Below are positions 60,804 to 64,000 of a stretch of 64,000 nucleotides of DNA, piece by piece (the first letter of the stretch is position 1; each line of letters opens with the position of its first letter). The position numbers and the translations under genes were made by a program. The notes below the pieces were generated by a model. It was not told the DNA's origin, made no database searches, and worked only from the letters and a program-made list of their open reading frames with translations. Where the stretch lies: contig NZ_JACMYG010000023.1 of NCBI RefSeq assembly GCF_014236655.1, positions 1 through 64,000 on the forward strand, given 5' to 3'. The DNA comes from Pseudomonas kielensis (lineage in GTDB: Bacteria > Pseudomonadota > Gammaproteobacteria > Pseudomonadales > Pseudomonadaceae).

Positions 60804-61517
60804 ATGCGTGAAGAGGCAACCCGTGCGGTGACAGCCATTGGCCAAGTCCTGCAAGAGCAGATCGACCACGGTCTGTTGGCGCCTGCCAGCAAGCTGCCGG
60901 CCGAGCGCAAGCTCAGTGAGCTGTTCGGCACCACGCGCATTACCGTGCGTGAAGCGCTGTTGCAACTCGAGGCCCAAGGCCAGATTTATCGGGAGGAACG
61001 CCGTGGCTGGTTCGTCTCGCCGCCCCGGCTGGCGTACAACCTGATGCAGCGTAGCCACTTTCACGCCATGGTCAGTGCCCAGGGGCGGGAGCCGTCGACC
61101 GAGGTGATCTCGGCGCGCCTGCAACCGGCGTCGGCGGCCGTGTGTGCGTGGTTGCAGCTGCCGGCGCTGTCGAGCGTGATCCAGATTTGCCGGGCGCGGC
61201 GCATTGACGGGCGGTTGGTGTTGTATGTGGAGCACTACCTGAACCCGCAGTATTTCCCGGGGATTCTCGAGCTGGACCTGAATCAGTCGATTACCGAGTT
61301 GTATGCCCGGCATTACGATTTGCACTATGGGCGGGTGCGCTTCGAGATCGTGCCGACCTCACTGCCGATGAACGCGGCGGCGGCCTTGCGGGTGTCGCTG
61401 GGCAGCCCGGGGTTGCGCATCGCCCGGGTCAACTACGATCAACACCAGCGGCTGATCGATTGTGACCTGGAGTTCTGGCGGCATGATGCGATTCATGTCG
61501 GGGTGGATGTGGTTTAA
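60804..61517 (+). CDS. GntR-family (UTRA/HutC-type) transcriptional regulator
   Basis: A 237-residue regulator. The N-terminal winged helix is LQEQIDHGLLAPASKLPAERKLSELFGTTRITVREALLQLEAQG. The C-terminal UTRA ligand-binding domain (about 85-235) includes LSSVIQICRARRIDGRLVLYVEHYLNPQYFPGIL and LRVSLGSPGLRIARVNYDQ. ATG 60804 has AAAGG upstream. It diverges from the ABC/phosphohydrolase operon and is the obvious candidate regulator. UTRA regulators such as PhnF and PhnR control phosphonate genes in other bacteria. Confidence 0.9.
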   Translation: MREEATRAVTAIGQVLQEQIDHGLLAPASKLPAERKLSELFGTTRITVREALLQLEAQGQIYREERRGWFVSPPRLAYNLMQRSHFHAMVSAQGREPSTEVISARLQPASAAVCAWLQLPALSSVIQICRARRIDGRLVLYVEHYLNPQYFPGILELDLNQSITELYARHYDLHYGRVRFEIVPTSLPMNAAAALRVSLGSPGLRIARVNYDQHQRLIDCDLEFWRHDAIHVGVDVV

Positions 61518-61544
61518 CGGCCACCACTCTGTTGAATGTTCCGG

Positions 61545-61578
61545 CCCCTATCGCGAGCAAGCTTGCTCGCGATAGGGG
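61545..61578. repeat. Perfect REP-type palindrome
   Basis: A 34-base perfect palindrome (CCCCTATCGCGAGCAAG and its complement) with no loop lies between the convergent regulator and MscS genes. It contains the REP core CGCGAGCAAGCTTGCTCGCG. Confidence 0.85.
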
Positions 61579-61590
61579 ACAGGCGGGTGA

Positions 61591-63747
61591 TCAATCCTTC
61601 TCGGTGCCCCCTGCTGGGGTAATCACCTGGACGCTCATGCGTGGCGTCGCCAGGTCCAGGCCGGCCTCATCCATATGGCGCTTGAGCAACAGGTTGAACG
61701 CCCGTGACACTTCCCACTGCTTGATCGGCGCGGTCTTGAACCGGGCCCGCAGGATCGCGCTTCCGGACTCGAAGCTCTCGACCCCCTGGATCTCCAGCGG
61801 CGACCAGATGTTGCGGCGTTGCAGCGGATCGTTACGGATTTTCTGGCCGACGTCGCGCATCAGCTTGATCGCCTCGTCGATCTCCATGTTGTACGGCACC
61901 GCCACGCGGAAGATGGCGTAGCCGAACTCCCGCGAGTAGTTCTTGATGCTTTTGATTTCGCTGAACGGGATGGTGTGGACGATGCCGTCGATGTCCCGCA
62001 GGCGCACGGTGCGGATGGTCAGGCCCTCGACGGTGCCCAGGTGGCCGCCGACGTCGACGTAGTCGTCGATGGCCAGGGAGTCCTCGATGATGATGAACAG
62101 CCCGGTGATCAGGTCGGCCACCAGCGACTGCGCACCAAAACCGATGGCCAGGCCGATGACACCGGCACCGGCCAGCAGTGGGGTGACGTTCATGCCCATG
62201 TTGGCCAGGGCGACGATCAGCGCGATGATGAAAATCGCCACGAACAGCACGTTGCGAATCAGCGGCATCATGGTCTGCGCGCGGGCATTGGCCAGGCCTT
62301 TGCGCGAGCGAGTGAGGGCGTGGTGCACGGCGGTGTCGCTGAGGATCCAGATCAACCAGGCGAAAATCAGGGTGCCGGCCAGGCTGAACAATTTGACGCT
62401 GACGTCATGGCCTTCGCCTTCGGTGAAGCGGATCAGCGACATGCCCCAGACCCGCAGGCCCAGTTCGATGAATGCCAGCCAGATCGCCAGGTGCACCAGG
62501 GTGTAGCAGAAACTCTTGAGGCGTTCGGAGTACAGCGCGTGGCGCTTGGCCCCGCGTTGCGGTTTGAGGGAATGCCGGCGGACCAGGCCGTTGATGACCA
62601 TGCACACCACCAGCAGCACGGTGCAGATCAGCGCCTGGCGCAGGGCGGTGCTGGTGTCGCCAGCCGAGACGAAGGTGGCAAACAGCGAGATCCCCACCAG
62701 CACCAGGGCGGGCAGGTACCAAAAGGTGCCGAGGATCTCGATCGTGTCGCTGAGGGCGCGGCGGGTCAGGCGTCGCGATAGCGGTTGGTTGCGAATCAGG
62801 TGCGCGATGGGGCGGCGGAAACGCAGGATGAACAGGCCGGTAAACAGGGCGGCCAGGACATTGGCCACGGTGGCGGTGGCGTGGGCCAGGTGAATCCCCA
62901 GGCTGGCCACCAGCCTTGGATCGTTCAAGGCTTCGCCGAACGCGGCAAAGCTGCCGATCAGCCACAGTGGGCGGAAGGCCTGGTGCCGCAGGATGTACAG
63001 CGCGCGGTGACGGTGCGGACCATCGAGCAGGGAAAAGGCGATGACGCAGACGGCCGAGAAACAGGTCCCCACCACCAAGGCGTAGGCCAGCACCATCGCC
63101 AGGTACTTGCCCAGGGACGGCGGCAGGGCGTAGCTCATGTAGACGGTGATCACCAGGGCGATCAACCAGGGCCCGAGTTTGCGCAGGGCGAAACGCACCA
63201 GGTCCCAGGTCCGGGGGTGTTGTGGCAGTTCTTCGGTCAGGCCGAAGCGCATGCGCAAGCGGTGGCTGAGCCAGATCAGGGCTGCGGCGAGCAGGCTCCA
63301 GAGCATCAGCACCACGGCAAAGCCAAAGATAATTGGCAGCCACTCGCTGGCCGGCAGCATCAGGCTGCTGAATTCTTCCTTGGCCAGGTCAAATTCGTCG
63401 CTCCAGCGGGTGATCGGGCTGTCGGCGCCACTGAACTGTTTTTCCAGGGTCGACAGGGTGCCGCCAATCAAGCCCAGCACGCCTTCTTCCACGGGGGGCT
63501 GGGCTTTTTTCGTGGCGTCGCGCAGTTTTTTCAGGTCGGCCAGCAGCTTGGTCCGTTGCTGGTCGTTTTCCAGTGACTTGATTACTTCGTCCAGCGACTG
63601 CCCCAAGGGCTCGGTCGCTTCCGGCTGGGTCTTGCTGGAGCTGCCCAGCAGGCTCGGCAAACCGACCGCCTGGGCCGACGCCATGGGCAGCAACAGCAGC
63701 AAGCAAATGAACAACGTGGACGGCAGGGCGAACAGGCGAGCAAACAC
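61591..63747 (-). CDS. Large MscS-family mechanosensitive channel (YbiO-like)
   Basis: A 718-residue channel protein. A signal peptide (LPSTLFICLLLLLPMASAQA) is followed by a periplasmic, partly coiled-coil region (about 40-130), then about ten membrane helices. The pore helix and beta domain of MscS are at about residues 520-600 (GAGVIGLAIGFGAQSLVADLITGLFIII, then IDDYVDVGGHLGTVEGLTIRTVRLRDIDG). The C-terminal cytoplasmic part is complete. Such channels release solutes on hypo-osmotic shock; the size and layout resemble YbiO rather than the short MscS. Confidence 0.9.
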   Translation of the reverse strand: MFARLFALPSTLFICLLLLLPMASAQAVGLPSLLGSSSKTQPEATEPLGQSLDEVIKSLENDQQRTKLLADLKKLRDATKKAQPPVEEGVLGLIGGTLSTLEKQFSGADSPITRWSDEFDLAKEEFSSLMLPASEWLPIIFGFAVVLMLWSLLAAALIWLSHRLRMRFGLTEELPQHPRTWDLVRFALRKLGPWLIALVITVYMSYALPPSLGKYLAMVLAYALVVGTCFSAVCVIAFSLLDGPHRHRALYILRHQAFRPLWLIGSFAAFGEALNDPRLVASLGIHLAHATATVANVLAALFTGLFILRFRRPIAHLIRNQPLSRRLTRRALSDTIEILGTFWYLPALVLVGISLFATFVSAGDTSTALRQALICTVLLVVCMVINGLVRRHSLKPQRGAKRHALYSERLKSFCYTLVHLAIWLAFIELGLRVWGMSLIRFTEGEGHDVSVKLFSLAGTLIFAWLIWILSDTAVHHALTRSRKGLANARAQTMMPLIRNVLFVAIFIIALIVALANMGMNVTPLLAGAGVIGLAIGFGAQSLVADLITGLFIIIEDSLAIDDYVDVGGHLGTVEGLTIRTVRLRDIDGIVHTIPFSEIKSIKNYSREFGYAIFRVAVPYNMEIDEAIKLMRDVGQKIRNDPLQRRNIWSPLEIQGVESFESGSAILRARFKTAPIKQWEVSRAFNLLLKRHMDEAGLDLATPRMSVQVITPAGGTEKD

Positions 63748-63825
63748 TAGGCGGTCAACCTCAACAGGTGCAGGTTGACCGAGTGTACGAGGGGGGCAAA
63801 CCCAATGCGAGCGCGGTGGGTGCTT

Positions 63826-63993
63826 TTATTCGTTGAGCTTGGCGAGGATCTTGATGACCACGGTGGCGAGAATCACCACCATGCCGATCCACATCGAGAA
63901 CACGCCGGCGTTCTTGTCGCGAAAGTTGAAGCCGATGGCCAGCAGGATCATCCCCGACAGAATCGGAATGAGCATGGAGTTGAACAAAGACAT
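63826..63993 (-). CDS. Small two-helix membrane protein (55 aa)
   Basis: A 55-residue protein starting MSLFNSMLIPILSGMILLAI and ending ILAKLNE. Two hydrophobic helices flank the polar turn NFRDKNAG. The reading frame has a normal stop (TAA at 63826) and typical codon use. The ATG at 63993 is 7 bases from the window end, so its ribosome-binding site is not visible and a longer start cannot be excluded. Function unknown. Confidence 0.65.
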   Translation of the reverse strand: MSLFNSMLIPILSGMILLAIGFNFRDKNAGVFSMWIGMVVILATVVIKILAKLNE

Positions 63994-64000
63994 CGAGATC

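Overview
The window looks like chromosomal DNA of a Pseudomonas, most likely from the P. fluorescens complex. It is GC-rich. The gene neighbourhoods (relA-mazG, purMN, perM-hda, the cobO-to-cobV run, rmuC, prc) are those known from Pseudomonas, and the intergenic gaps carry REP-type inverted repeats with the core GAGC(C/A)(T/A)GCTCGCGATG. No prophage, integron, insertion sequence, CRISPR array or origin was seen; almost everything is core or near-core content. Species assignment is inference.

Layout. 1-2.8 kb: C-terminal half of relA, mazG, a YaiL-like protein. 3-5.4 kb: a small redox/regulator cluster (MarR regulator, AhpC/TSA-type peroxiredoxin, WYL regulator, ABM-like protein). 5.6-11.4 kb: purM-purN and a DUF3108 protein on the minus strand, diverging from a DUF2066 protein, an AI-2E/PerM permease and hda. 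11.6-15.7 kb: two NlpC/P60 lipoproteins, an O-methyltransferase, a sorbosone-dehydrogenase-like lipoprotein and an unknown protein. 15.9-25.1 kb: a cobalamin riboswitch followed by ten tightly coupled genes for the late steps of adenosylcobalamin synthesis. 25.1-29.5 kb: a MarR/MFS pair with a shared palindromic operator, a 40-residue ORF, an exported glutathione peroxidase and a FadL-type porin. 30-36.3 kb: a gene-free stretch with structured DNA, rmuC, and a 1156-residue transporter-like hybrid histidine kinase. 36.5-42.6 kb: cupin, TDT transporter, LplT/PlsC fusion, guanidinium exporter SugE/Gdx under a guanidine-II riboswitch, BASS transporter, rdgC. 42.7-43.3 kb: a tandemly duplicated tRNA-Val/tRNA-Asp pair. 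43.6-48.6 kb: a five-heme cytochrome c gene broken by an in-frame amber codon, facing a catalase-like / RoxA-like di-heme gene pair. 48.9-55.8 kb: FKBP lipoprotein, DUF1232 protein, an HTH/unknown/Sel1 operon, Prc protease, quinone oxidoreductase. 55.1-61.5 kb: an ABC importer with a cytoplasmic phosphohydrolase, a HAD phosphatase and a divergent GntR/UTRA regulator. 61.6-64 kb: a large MscS channel and a two-helix membrane protein.

How genes work together. The cob operon covers cobyrinate amidation, adenosylation, aminopropanol-arm attachment, lower-ligand synthesis (BluB) and nucleotide-loop assembly; ring synthesis must be encoded elsewhere. The 55-61 kb block reads as uptake of an organophosphorus compound followed by its intracellular hydrolysis, with operator-like half-sites on both sides of the divergent promoter region. 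The 43-48 kb block is a periplasmic redox cluster with seven CxxCH motifs and a catalase-fold protein.

Best leads: the guanidine-II riboswitch, the amber-interrupted cytochrome/TsdA-like fusion with its RoxA-like neighbours, the organophosphorus uptake locus with its operators, two palindromic pairs of DnaA boxes 19 kb apart with the same 5-bp spacing, and a long imperfect hairpin in the 30-31 kb gap.
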